A stretch of DNA of 64,000 bases from Linum tenue. Lineage: Eukaryota; Streptophyta; Magnoliopsida; Malpighiales; Linaceae. The notes beneath the pieces were generated by a model, which saw nothing but the letters and a program-made list of their open reading frames with translations, ran no database searches and was not told the DNA's origin. Below are positions 54,192 to 63,700 of this stretch, piece by piece (within the stretch, counting starts at the first letter, position 1; every line of letters starts with the position of its first letter). Both the position numbers and the translations under genes were made by a program. Where the stretch lies: contig CAMGYJ010000006.1 in the NCBI GenBank assembly GCA_946122785.1, positions 53,712,066 through 53,776,065 on the forward strand. The letters run 5' to 3'.

Positions 54192-54886
54192 TGATAGCAT
54201 CGTATTTGCACATGTTTGCACTCTTGTTTCCTAGCCATTTTAGCTCCTAATTGTGGTTTCTTGGCCAATTTTACGCTAGGTTGTGTTGTTTTGTCGTATC
54301 TCAGGTCCTAGCAAGTAAATGGATGCATAGGCGCAAGTTTCGGGTCATTTGGAGGTCAGTTGGCGATTCAATATGCAAATTACAGGCATCCCTTGCCCAA
54401 TTACGGGCATAATTGGTTATACGAGAGTTAATCGATTTACTGCTTTGTACTGGAATCCAATTCCAGTAGTGGAGTTCTGTGTTTATTGCCTCAGCAGTTT
54501 ATCCCGGTGAAGGCTAGTTGCCTGCCGGTTAGTCTGCCTGAGAGGGCTTGGTCAGCTTAAGCGATTCCAAGCTACTGTCGGATCTTCCGCAATTTAGTCA
54601 ACTGTTAATCAACCCAGGGTAATTACAACCTTGACCTAACTAAGGAGCTAGGGGGACTCATTCCCGAGTGACTCTCCCCTTGCTAAAGAACTTTGAACCA
54701 TTTCCTGCTTTCTTACTACTTTTACTTAAAATCACAATCACTCGACTTAGTGTGCTAGATAATAGATAATCACGAAGTAGGCAGTTGATCTAGACCCCGG
54801 GTTGACAAATAGAGCTTGCCACTTTACTGCATTTCCGGACTGCGATTACACTTGGTCGCAGTTTGGTGTTGTGTTTTAGCGTGTCA
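54192..54886 (+). mobile_element. nested solo LTR of the 29981-39559 Athila family, internally deleted
   Basis: 695 bp from TGATAGCATCGTATTTGCAC to GTTTTAGCGTGTCA, in the opposite orientation to the host element. The 5-bp duplication CTGTT lies at 54187-54191 and 54887-54891. It matches the LTRs at 29981 and 23635 at both ends, but lacks most of the middle, including nearly all of the palindrome array (only AATTACGGGC half-sites remain at 54400). Confidence 0.9.
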
Positions 54887-54891
54887 CTGTT

Positions 54892-55460
54892 CCACCTTCT
54901 CCTCCAATAATGAGAGGCGATAGCTTGCACAAGCCGGTTCCACCTTCTCTAAAAGTGTGAAACGGGAGGAGGGAGGGGTTGGAAATCCGTGTTGGAGCTT
55001 GTTCTTGTAAAATTCTCCACGGCAAGCTCCAACTTGGACTTCGATTCAGGTTGTGGGAGATCCAAGTTCGAGCACCCTTCATCGGTGCCTCGAACAAACC
55101 GCTCCACCATGAACTCCAATTTGCTCTTTGGCGACAGTTGTGAAGTGGAACATGGTCTTGAGGTTTTTGCCATGAAAGCCTTCATGGCCAACTCCAACTT
55201 GGATTTCTCCCCGAGTTGTGGAGGGAAATTTTCTTGATATGAGGAAGCCTCTTCGTACCCACATTGGTATGGTTGTTATTTTGGAAGGGGGGTTGGTAAT
55301 AGAACCCGGACCCTTGGCTTCCCCCTTCTTGTTCACTCCATGAAGCTCTGGGGAACCCCTATTCGGGTGGTTGTTCACTCCATGAGCTCCGGGTTTTACC
55401 CCCATTCGGGTGGTTGTGGATACCCCCACCTATTGTAGAAGCCATTGGGAGCCATGATTC
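54892..55460 (-). pseudogene. gag-like remnant with SKLE repeats
   Basis: From an ATG near 55454 (MAPNGFYNRWGYPQPPEWG) the frame has stops. An open stretch then shows three imperfect repeats of about 28 residues beginning SKLELAMKAFMAKT, SKLEFMVERFVRGT and SKLELAVENFTRTS (55197-54990). This resembles the Gln/Leu-rich helical part after the zinc knuckle in Athila gag. It is cut by the nested solo LTR at 54891. Confidence 0.5.
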
Positions 55461-55626
55461 ATAACATACACAAACAAAAATACAAAAAGAAAATCAAACA
55501 AACACAAACCACCCTTCAAGACGAAGAGTGGGTAAACAAAACACAACACGAAACGCAAAACATAAGCAAAAAGGCAAGAAAGAAAATGCTAGAGTAACAC
55601 TAAGCGACTTTTTCAAAATAATGGAT

Positions 55627-55647
55627 CGTGGTTCCACGCCAAAAACT
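55627..55647 (-). promoter_or_regulatory. primer-binding region with unusual sequence
   Basis: Just inside the 5' LTR the minus strand reads AGTTTTTGGCGTGGAACCAC. The first bases (TTTTTGGCG) match the related fragment at 4290-4305 (TTTTTGGCGCCA), but the rest departs from the Asp-tRNA site of the 29981-39559 element. Either another tRNA primes it or the site has decayed. Confidence 0.5.
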
Positions 55648-57284
55648 TGACTCGCATGAAACTTTACCACAAATTAATCCCGACTAGAGCCAAAGTTTTT
55701 AAACTCTAGCCGGGTGCTGTATAGAGCAAGTATTTAAATTGTCAACCTGGGTCGATCCATGTACCCCTACTTCAATCGCTTAAGTTGTTATCCAGCAAAA
55801 CGGTTTTGGGTTTTTAAACTAAGAAAACTACAAATGAAACAATCAAAGAAAAGTAAATAAAGAAAAATTCTAACTAAGGGAGCTTCACCCAGGAGTTGCT
55901 TCTCCCTAACTAGCTACCGTGACTCGCTGGATTGAAAAGATTTATATAGCCAAGGTAACCGCGAACCGCAAAGGGATGCAAATATGGTTGTAGACCGCTA
56001 TCTCAATTGCTAAAGCGAGGTAAACATTATAGGCCGTGTCACTAGGCCCTCTCGGTTTAGGCAATTGGTGGTTGACTTACTCCCTCACTCAAATCAAGGG
56101 TTGGACGGCTTAATCGCGCTTAACCAATTTGCTTAATTCAAGATTGAGATTTGCCCTAAATTAACCTAGTTAGGTGGCTTAAAAAGCTAAAGGAAAACCA
56201 ACTCGATTGAGTCTCCTTTGGAAGTGGGATTTTCCTCTCTAAGCTTGGTTAAAGTGGCTAATTAGATTGCAAAGCACCTACATGCACAAACCTAAGGATG
56301 CTAAGCACAATTATGCACAATCCTTAGGTTGCTAAGCACCAACATGCACAAACCTAAGAATGCTAAGCACAAAACATGCACAACCCTGAGATTGCTAAGC
56401 ACAAGCATGCACAATCAACATGAATAATACCTCAATCATAGAATTAAACAATACCCAATGACAATCATTCAATCTAAACAAGTAATTACAAAGTATTAGT
56501 TAGGGATCTACAACACCCAAGAGAAAAGAGCGAGTTTCTAGAGAGAGAAAGAGGGATTACAAATTTGAGCTCAAGATCTTCTTCTTCTTCTTCTTCTTCT
56601 AGGCTTGAATCTCCACCCAAGCCTCCAATGATGCTCCAAGATCACTCTAGCACTCTCTCTCTCTCTCTCACTAGAACTCCCATTTGGTGTTTTAGGTTGA
56701 AACCCTAGAGAAAGAAAGTGTTCCTTCTCCAAAACCCGTTCTCCCTTTCTCTCTCCCCGATGTTGTCTTCATATTTGCCCGAAAGTGATCAGTTCATAGA
56801 CGCGTTGGCCAGTTCACGACCATGAACACCTAAATGCGTCCGTGAACTCAGTCGTCTCCAAAATGCACCGCTTTGCTTCCTGGGTTCAAGAATGGCCCCA
56901 GTTCACGGGCTTAGAGACCGTGAACTCGCCTGGCGTTAGTAACTTCGGATTTGGCCCTAGACGGCTTGATGTTCACGACCCATGCCTCCTCTTCACGGTC
57001 TCAGAAGACCGGAACTTCCTTCTCCGACCGTGAACTGCGACTGTTTCTTGGACGCCATCACTTCACTGTTACGGGCAATTGTCACGGTCGCTAGTTTTCT
57101 TCGGTTTTTGCGCTTTCTGACCTCCAATTATCCCAAAATCGACCTCTACCCTTCCACACGTTCTAGGACCTGAAATATATCAAAACAATCACAACCTAGC
57201 ATGAAATATGTCGAGGAACGATGAAATACTAAGCTAAACGAGTAAGAAATGAGGAGTAAAATGTGTACATTTGGGCCCGAATCA
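55648..57284 (-). repeat. 5' LTR of the 49818-57284 element
   Basis: 1637 bp, a near copy of 49818-51382. It has the same tandem CTAAGCACAA repeats (56300-56410) and a longer TTC microsatellite (56575-56600). Its palindrome array (56795-57095) has mutated sites and extra sequence (ACTGTTACGGGCAATTGTCA near 57065). Confidence 0.9.
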
Positions 57285-57429
57285 ACTACCATCTCATTCT
57301 TCATAACTTCATCGCCTCATCACTAGGACATTTTCCCCACAAGCCTAGGCTTTACCACCGACCGATTGCCAAGTTCTATCTTCATGCTTGTCAGGGTAAG
57401 GGGACTAAGAACAAGCTCATGATAAATCT

Positions 57430-58430
57430 TTATTGATGTGATGTTGATTATTTACCCTAAATACGCTAAGGATTCCAAAATATTCTATCACCAAAATTAC
57501 ATGTCATTGTAAAAAAATTCAGATCTCTCAAATTTGGAGGAAGTCATTTGCAAGAAATCATGGTTGATGAAAATACACTTAAGGACACCATAGAAAGTTC
57601 CTCCATCTTTCGTTTCCAGAAAAAATCCCTTTCAAAAATTTAGTGTAGTTATGAATCTTTATCACAACAGAAGGGGACAGTGACCTTTAACTGTTTAAGC
57701 ATATCCTTCCATTTACCACACTTATAATTAAGGTAACTTCAAATAGTCTCTTGTGATGGGGAGTTTAGTAATGTAGTCGGATACCATATATGGTCTTGAT
57801 GGCTTCTTCTTCAGTCTTCTTGTCTTACTCAATAATCTCATTAGTATCCTTCTTCTCTCCACCCAGTTCTTGCTCAAGTTCTTGGCTAGTGGGAGTATCC
57901 AAGATTGTGAATTTTTCCCTTGGTGATGGCTCAATTTCCATTGTTACATGTCCACTTCTAAGAATGACAGCGTGGCAACCTTCCCTAAGATTCAGCTCGA
58001 TGTTACCCGGTTCAGTTCCTTGAGGTTGAACCGCCAAAGATTGAGCAATTATACTCACTTGTGCCTCCAAGTTTTGAAGCATATCTTGTTGATTCTAATG
58101 TCCAACCGATAAGGTTGAAATCTTCCTGGAAACGCCTTCCACAAACTTATCATATGCATCGAACCTTCTCGCAGATGTTGATATGAATTGTCCTACCATA
58201 TCCTCTAGCCTTGATAATCGACCATCGGAGGTCTTCCTTGCTCGGAGTAAGGCACTTGGTTGGATTAGATGATTGTTGACTTGACCTTTGGTATGGTACT
58301 TGACTCGATGACTGCCCTTGAAAACTTTTTGGCTTCCTATCCGTGGGGAGGACCATAGGAAGTTAGGGTGGTTTCTCCACCCAGAATTGTAGGTATAGCG
58401 GAATGGTTGTCATTCCTTGGTTTTCCTTCG
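57430..58430 (-). pseudogene. Athila-type gag C-terminal / protease-junction fragment
   Basis: Minus-strand frames read LEAQVSIIAQSLAVQPQG, TEPGNIELNLREGCHAVILR and SGHVTMEIEPSPREKFT (58080-57920). This matches the Athila pattern 'LE.Q..QLA' followed by the junction to pol. Upstream at 58356-58150 are QGQSSSQVPYQRSSQQSSN and SRLEDMVGQFISTSARRFDA-type sequence. Stops and frameshifts are frequent. It is unrelated in sequence to the element on its left, so it is an older insertion. Confidence 0.65.
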
Positions 58431-60113
58431 ATGGAATTGATTTGTTTTTTTTTTTTAATTTGAAAATTGAATGTTGATGTTATTTGTTGAATTAAATGTT
58501 TAGATGTTTATGTTATAAACTTTGGATTTGGTGCTAAATGTTGTATTTAGATATGAAGATATTTCTTTCTTTCAAATGGTGTAATTTTTAGTCGTTTGAA
58601 TACAACATTTGGATAGGTTGTGTAGACCGAAATAATTCATTCTTAGTTATTTGAGCCAAAATAACTCGTTAGGCAAATAAAAAGTGGGTTGTGGTATTTT
58701 GGGACAATGTGTCCATTAAAATACCTTCTCCTCTCCCTAGACATTTCAATTAAAGGTATCGTTGGATGAGGTAATTTGATAAGTTATTTCGGCCGAAACA
58801 ACTCGTTTGGTAAAAAAATAAGGAATGTGGTATTTGAATTACCTCATCCAAATGATACATTCAAATATTATCTCTATGAGACAACTGAAATAACTCATTT
58901 TGAGTTATTAAAAATACCTACCCACTAGTTATTACAAATAACTCATCTCTCAACCTCTTTTTCACTCCATCTCTTCTCCAAGTGGTGAATACCATAATAT
59001 TTAAATATTTTATCCAAACAAGACAATTAGGCCCAAATACCACATTTCAAACTGAAATATTGCATGACATGTCACATAACAAACTAATGCAGCATTTGAT
59101 TTGACATACCACATAACCAAAATGATGCATCCAAATGACCCGCTAATTCGTTTTCTTTAAGTGGTCAAATACCACAACACATGAATGTTATATGCAAACA
59201 AGACAATTAGACTCAATTACCACATTCCAAATTGAAATGCCACATACCATCATGATGCAACATTTTTATTCAAAATTCTACAGATTCACAATGATGCCTC
59301 CAAAGGACACGGTACCTATAAATATGTATGTAAATTTTAGAGAGATTGTCTTTAAATATATTACATATTCCTATATTCACTTAGCATTAATGATTATCCA
59401 CTTCCCTACATACAAAATCAACATGAACTAACAAAAATCGGTTGTACCAACAATCATACCATACCACTTGCCAAATCAGCATAATAGTATAAACCGGTTT
59501 GACAACCCTAAGTGAAAGTGCACAACTCCAAACAATCTATCAAAATGAATTTTTGGCATTTCCTATGACGATTTTGGTATTCACCATGGTTTTCATGCCA
59601 GTGGCATGCCAGACGGTTGAACCGGTGCCGGTCATGAAACCGACGCGAACGCCACCGAAATGACCTACATGATCGACTTACAAATACTATGCAAAGTGAC
59701 GATGTTTTAGTGAATTTTGTGGGTACAATACCTCAGGTGCCACTTAAGTTTGAGAATTAGGGTAGACATACCACTTAAGTTTGAATAGGTCGTCGGGTAT
59801 CACTAAATTCTATTATATGTACGCACGGTACACCCGGTACCATTTAAGTTTACAGCTAAGTGCATTCCGTTAATATTGACAAATATTCTTGGAATATTCC
59901 GTTTTCTAAATTTTATAATTGGTCCTACTTTTCTTATTGTAAAAAAATCATTTGGACTAATAAAAAACATCATTTTTTATTGTTTAATTAGAATCCTCTT
60001 TTGAATACTTGATACAAACCAATTTTAGAAAATTTAGAATCAATTTTCATTATAATTATTTTCAATTATCATTATATGTTCTAATAATTGAATTATTCCA
60101 TGAATGTTGTAAC
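58431..60113. other. AT-rich intergenic DNA with a possible small MITE
   Basis: No gene. A 103-bp palindromic unit at 58756-58858 has imperfect inverted ends GTATCGTTGGATGAGGTAAT and ATTACCTCATCCAAATGATAC, enclosing AGTTATTTCGGCCGAAACAAC. Related GTTATTTCGAAATAAC sequence also occurs inside the hAT element near 18555. From 59705 to 59870 CCACTTAAGTTTGA-type phrases repeat, possibly another element end. Confidence 0.45.
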
Positions 60114-60210
60114 TAAACAATGGGGAAAAATCCCACTGTACACACGTTCTTAAAAAAAATTCCCAAAATACATAAGTTATAAATTTTTTTCTCAAAGTAC
60201 ACATGTTTGG

Positions 60211-60690
60211 CATTCACCGTTTTTGACAAACGCAGTGAAGGATATCACCGCGTTTGACAAAGACGGTGAATATTTCATCGTTTAAAATAAAAACGGTGAC
60301 GTATTCACCACGTTCATCTAAAACGTTGAACTACCAGCGAGGCAATCATCGTTTTAGAGGAACACGGTGAATCAATCACCATTTTAATTAAAAACGGTGA
60401 CATTTAAACCGCGTTTGTCGTCCACGATGAAGCGAAGCGGATCGCTAACGTGGACAAACGCGGGGTATTCACCGCGTTAAACAAACACGGTGAATACCCC
60501 GTGTTTGTTTGCGTCAGCGATCCGCGTCGCTGACGCGTTCACCGTGACCATCGGATGCGGTGAGGCGGGGATCGTGGTTTTCTTCTCAGATCCGACGCCT
60601 CACGCTAAGCCACGTCACTCGATCCGCGCCCTTTCACCGCCCTCAGGAAACGCGGTGCATTCACCGTTTCTGACAGAGGCGGTGAATACC
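60211..60690. repeat. MULE B left palindrome array
   Basis: Tandem 28-30-bp units of the form TCACCG(C)GTTT, 7-9 bp, AAA(G)ACGGTGA: for example TCACCGCGTTTGACAAAGAC then GGTGAA at 60254-60280. The outer part matches the right array, while the inner part (60410-60690) has longer palindromes with CCGCGTTT and AAACGCGG arms. Confidence 0.88.
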
Positions 60691-60724
60691 CCCAGAATTA
60701 ATTCCGCTGATCCCTTCCCCCAAC

Positions 60725-60733
60725 TATAAATAG
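60725..60733 (+). promoter_or_regulatory. MULE B left inward TATA box
   Basis: TATAAATAG lies 35 bp inside the left palindrome array. A C20 run (60740-60759) and a CT-rich leader follow. MULE A has the same order at 14553. Confidence 0.7.
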
Positions 60734-60739
60734 ACCCTT

Positions 60740-60759
60740 CCCCCCCCCCCCCCCCCCCC
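60740..60759. repeat. C20 homopolymer downstream of the MULE B TATA box
   Basis: Twenty C in a row. In MULE A the equivalent place reads CCCCCCCTCCCCCCC, so a C-tract is a shared promoter feature whose length varies. Confidence 0.85.
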
Positions 60760-61083
60760 ACTTACAACTCACACCACAACCATTTCACTTCTTTCTCCCT
60801 CAATTTATCCGCTCTAGTCTCGTTCTAAGTATGCTCTGTGGTTGCGGCTAAGTCCGATCTTCCACATCAGAAAGAATTGCTAGAGTTTGACCCTAAAGCC
60901 CATGTCCCGCTAAGTTCCCGTCCCTTACAAACCTCAACCCGTCGAACCTCTGTCCAGCTTCAGCCAAAAAATAGACGAAGAGGCTCTTCGTGTAGGTTTT
61001 TGGTTTATTTTTTTTAATCGAAACAATTTGATTTTGTGTTTTTTTTTATCAAAACAATCTCTGATTTCATTACTTTTTTATAG

Positions 61084-61615
61084 ATGGGTGCCGAGATATA
61101 CGATCCTTGATTGTATATCCATTATGGCGCAAGGGATGCGAGACTCTTAACCGATCAAGAAGCTCATCGCTCCCGTGCTATTTGGGATAACAATCCGGTA
61201 ATTTGATGATTTATTTGCTCTATTTTATTATTTTCTGAGGTTTTATTTTTCTTTATTTAATCTAATAAATTGATGTTTTTCCTATTTTTTGTAGGAATCA
61301 CTTGTTCCCGTGGTTCATAAAGGGACCACGAACTTGCCCGCTTGGCATCCAAGGTTGGCGCCTTATATAGAGAGGACCGGTTTGGGAATGTTGCAGCATT
61401 TCATGCGGATCGAAATCGACAACGATCTACTTACGGCAATGGCGGAGCGATGGCGTCCCGAAACTCATACGTTCCACCTTCCGGAGGGGGAAATGACGAT
61501 CACCCTCAAAGACGTGGTGATCCTCACCGGGCTGCCTATTTCTAGAGATGCCATCATTGGTTGTATACTGGGACGAAAACAGTCACAGGATTGGACTCCT
61601 CCATTGCTCCCATAA
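61084..61615 (+). pseudogene. plant mobile domain (PMD, MAIN-like) gene fragment
   Basis: Two exons are readable, 61084-61197 and from 61295 (GT-AG, phase 0). The first has a TGA at 61108 after MGAEIYDP and then ARDARLLTDQEAHRSRAIWD. The second reads LVPVVHKGTTNLPAWHPRLA, LGMLQHFMRIEIDNDLLTAM and AERWRPETHTFHLPEGEMTI, then TLKDVVILTGLPI. These are PMD hallmarks ('L.A..ERWRPETHTFHLP.GE.T.TL.DV....GLP') of MAINTENANCE OF MERISTEMS-like proteins, often carried by MULEs. After about residue 90 of exon 2 the frame enters reversed mudrA sequence and stops at 61613. An earlier coding-like stretch (EFDPKAHVPLSSRPLQ, 60890-60960) may be an upstream exon. Confidence 0.85.
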
Positions 61616-62960
61616 GTCTAGGGAGTAAAGCATACGAATCCTCCCAATCACCATACACCTCAGCCATGGCTTTCTGCTTTCCATGCCATGCTTTTTTGTA
61701 CCTTATCGTGTAAGAATGTCGATCCTTCACCTCTGCCATGATAGCTTTCACCTTGATATCTGGTTGTGCTTCTATAAGGTGCTTAATAGTTCTCCCAACT
61801 TTCTTTGCTTTTAGTTGCCTGTGATCTTGGGAAAGTATAGACGAGGAGCATGTGTGGTTCGTCTCAGCTTTGCGAATCACCCAAGCACCCTTTCTCTTCA
61901 TATTTGCAGCCCGCAGTTTCCACGTACAACCCTCTGCATCATGCTTGCATATGACATGTAGTTGTTTACTGTCAAAATATTTTACCTTCCACTCGAAATT
62001 GCGACTCAACGCCTCTTCTGCAAAAGCATCCTGCACAGCGTCTTTCGATGTGAACGCCATACCCACCTCCAAATTGGCCATCGGATTATACACTGGCATA
62101 GGGACAAAGTCGGGGGGATCATTCTGACTATGTAAAAATTGAGTTGGAACCTGTGTGTAATATGGCCTGGGTGCCTCACGAAATGCCGCCTCATCCTTGT
62201 TATCATCAGTATCTTCCTCCTCGGTCACTAATCTCAAATCTTTCTCAGTATCCTCGTCGCTCGACTCGAATGGATAGCTCGGGCCAGAAGGATCAACATG
62301 ACCACGATCACCAACATCGTCTTCTTGCTCATGTGAAGTACGCCCTGATCGAATGGTATTCTCGATTTCAGACCACTCTGGCCCCCAAGCAGGCCATTGA
62401 ACACCATCGGCCTCAACAAAAGGAGCTGGTTGATCAGGTTGCGAGTATTCTTCCGATGGCACCCATCCTGCACTACTACCTCCACCGTAGTTGCTTGAAC
62501 TACCACTCTCTCCGTAACCTCCTGTATAACCACCGCCTTCGTAGTTGCTCGAACTACCACCCCATCCGTACCCTCCTGCAAAACCATCATCATAAGAATA
62601 CTGGTGAGAATGAGATTCACCGATCGCCTCGGTCTCAACATACACCTCTGCAAGCCGGACTTGGTTATCGCTTAGGAACTGTAACATCATCGTAACCGCG
62701 TCATCATCGTTTATGAAAACTTCTTGGTACACGACCCCGCCAGCACTCATGTCTGGATACCGGTAAGTAATTTTGCCAAGTCTCGTCTGTCCGCTCGTAC
62801 AAACCCTGTCTGCACAAATATCACAGAGTTCTTGAAAATTGAATCGGGACTCAATTTTCAGCATAGTGGATTCGCCGTCCTCATAATCAATGCCTATGTC
62901 AGAGTTTTTCACCCTTCCATTCCACCGAATAATAAGCCGAAACTTCTTGAATTTACCCAT
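61554..62960 (-). pseudogene. mudrA transposase, N-terminal half only
   Basis: 468 codons from the ATG at 62960 (MGKFKKFRLIIRWNGRVKN). Residues 1-110 are a PB1-like N-terminal domain. Residues 120-170 are Gly/Tyr/Ser-rich, then acidic to about 265. Residues 300-380 are the MuDR DNA-binding domain (VGMAFTSKDAVQDAFAEEAL, VICKHDAEGCTWKLRA, KAETNHTC). Then HLIEAQPDIKVKAIMAEVKD and YGDWEDSYALLPRLMGAMEE, which precede the MULE DDE domain in the family. The DDE domain is absent because the frame runs into the PMD sequence near 61556. The retained part is open with no stop, and the DNA-binding half could in principle still be made. Confidence 0.9.
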
Positions 62961-63252
62961 ATCTACAATTTACAATAAGTATTTATTAGCTTAAAGACAA
63001 TAAAATTAACCAAAACCATATTGTACAACTAATATTATCCATTTCATAACTAACGTAACATAAATTCAACTAACTAACAACAACATAATACGAAAATTAA
63101 ATCATACTATAACTACTAAAAACATCATTAGACTATAATACGAAAAGTCTCAACATACCAAAAATTCTTGTTCTGTGTATTATGCTCGATTTTGGTTGCT
63201 GAAATTTGAAGAAAGGGGAGTGGTTATGTTTTTACAACTGCTAGTGGTGTGG

Positions 63253-63260
63253 TATTTATA
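63253..63260 (-). promoter_or_regulatory. MULE B right inward TATA box (mudrA promoter)
   Basis: Minus-strand TATAAATA lies 17 bp inside the right palindrome array and about 290 bp upstream of the mudrA ATG. An untranslated exon and an intron probably lie between them. Confidence 0.7.
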
Positions 63261-63276
63261 ACAAAATCTGCCAACT

Positions 63277-63605
63277 ATTCACCGTTTTTGTCGAAAACGG
63301 TGAATACCATCACCGCGTTCGTCTCAAACGGTGAATAATAGGTAGCTATGACCTAATTTTGACCTACCAGGGGTGGGAAACGTGGGAAAAGATAACCGTG
63401 TTACCCTACAACGGTGAATGTATTCACCGTTTTTAACTAAAACGGTGATGTATTCACCGTTCTAATCAAACGCGGTGAATATATCACCGTTTTAGATGAA
63501 CGCGGTGAATACATCACCATTTTTATTTTAAACGGTGAAATATTCACCGTCTTTGTCAAACGCGGTGATATCCTTCACTGCGTTTGTCAAAAACGGTGAA
63601 TGCCA
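63277..63605. repeat. MULE B right palindrome array
   Basis: At least ten TTCACCG...CGGTGAA palindromes in tandem (for example TTCACCGTTTTTGTCGAAAA then CGGTGAA at 63279-63304). Units are separated by about 3-6 bp (TATA, TACA). The outer part mirrors 60211-60390. A block at 63340-63395 (GACCTAATTTTGACCTACCA) breaks the regular pattern. Confidence 0.88.
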
Positions 63606-63700
63606 AACATGTGTACTTTGGGAAATTTTTTTATAACTTATGTATTTTGGGAATTTTTTTTAAGAACGTGTGTACAGTGGGATTTTTTCCCTAAACAATG

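Larger units (their letters stand above)
49818..57284 (-). mobile_element. non-autonomous Athila-related LTR element with nested solo LTR
   Basis: 7467 bp. The LTRs 49818-51382 and 55648-57284 are close copies (TGACTCGCA...CCCGAATCA). A 5-bp duplication ACTAC lies at 49813-49817 and 57285-57289. On the minus strand the 5' LTR is the right copy. The internal 4.3 kb has a gag-like remnant, an acidic coding remnant and the Athila post-integrase block, but no reverse transcriptase or integrase core. A solo LTR is nested at 54192. It would need proteins from another Athila element to move. Confidence 0.88.
60123..63691. mobile_element. MULE B: Mutator-like element with palindrome-array TIRs, a PMD fragment and a mudrA fragment
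   Basis: 3569 bp, flanked by a perfect 9-bp duplication TAAACAATG (60114-60122 and 63692-63700). TIRs begin GGGAAAAATCCCACTGTACA (left) and their complement ends the element. They are near-identical for about 190 bp and run into arrays of TTCACCG...CGGTGAA palindromes. Two inward TATA boxes drive two convergent gene remnants: a plant-mobile-domain gene (+) and mudrA (-). Their 3' parts are fused at about 61556, removing the transposase catalytic domain, so the element is non-autonomous. Confidence 0.92.

Noticed and set aside
62144..62695. 183-residue plus-strand frame
   Set aside because: Antisense shadow of the mudrA fragment; the minus frame has clear domain motifs.
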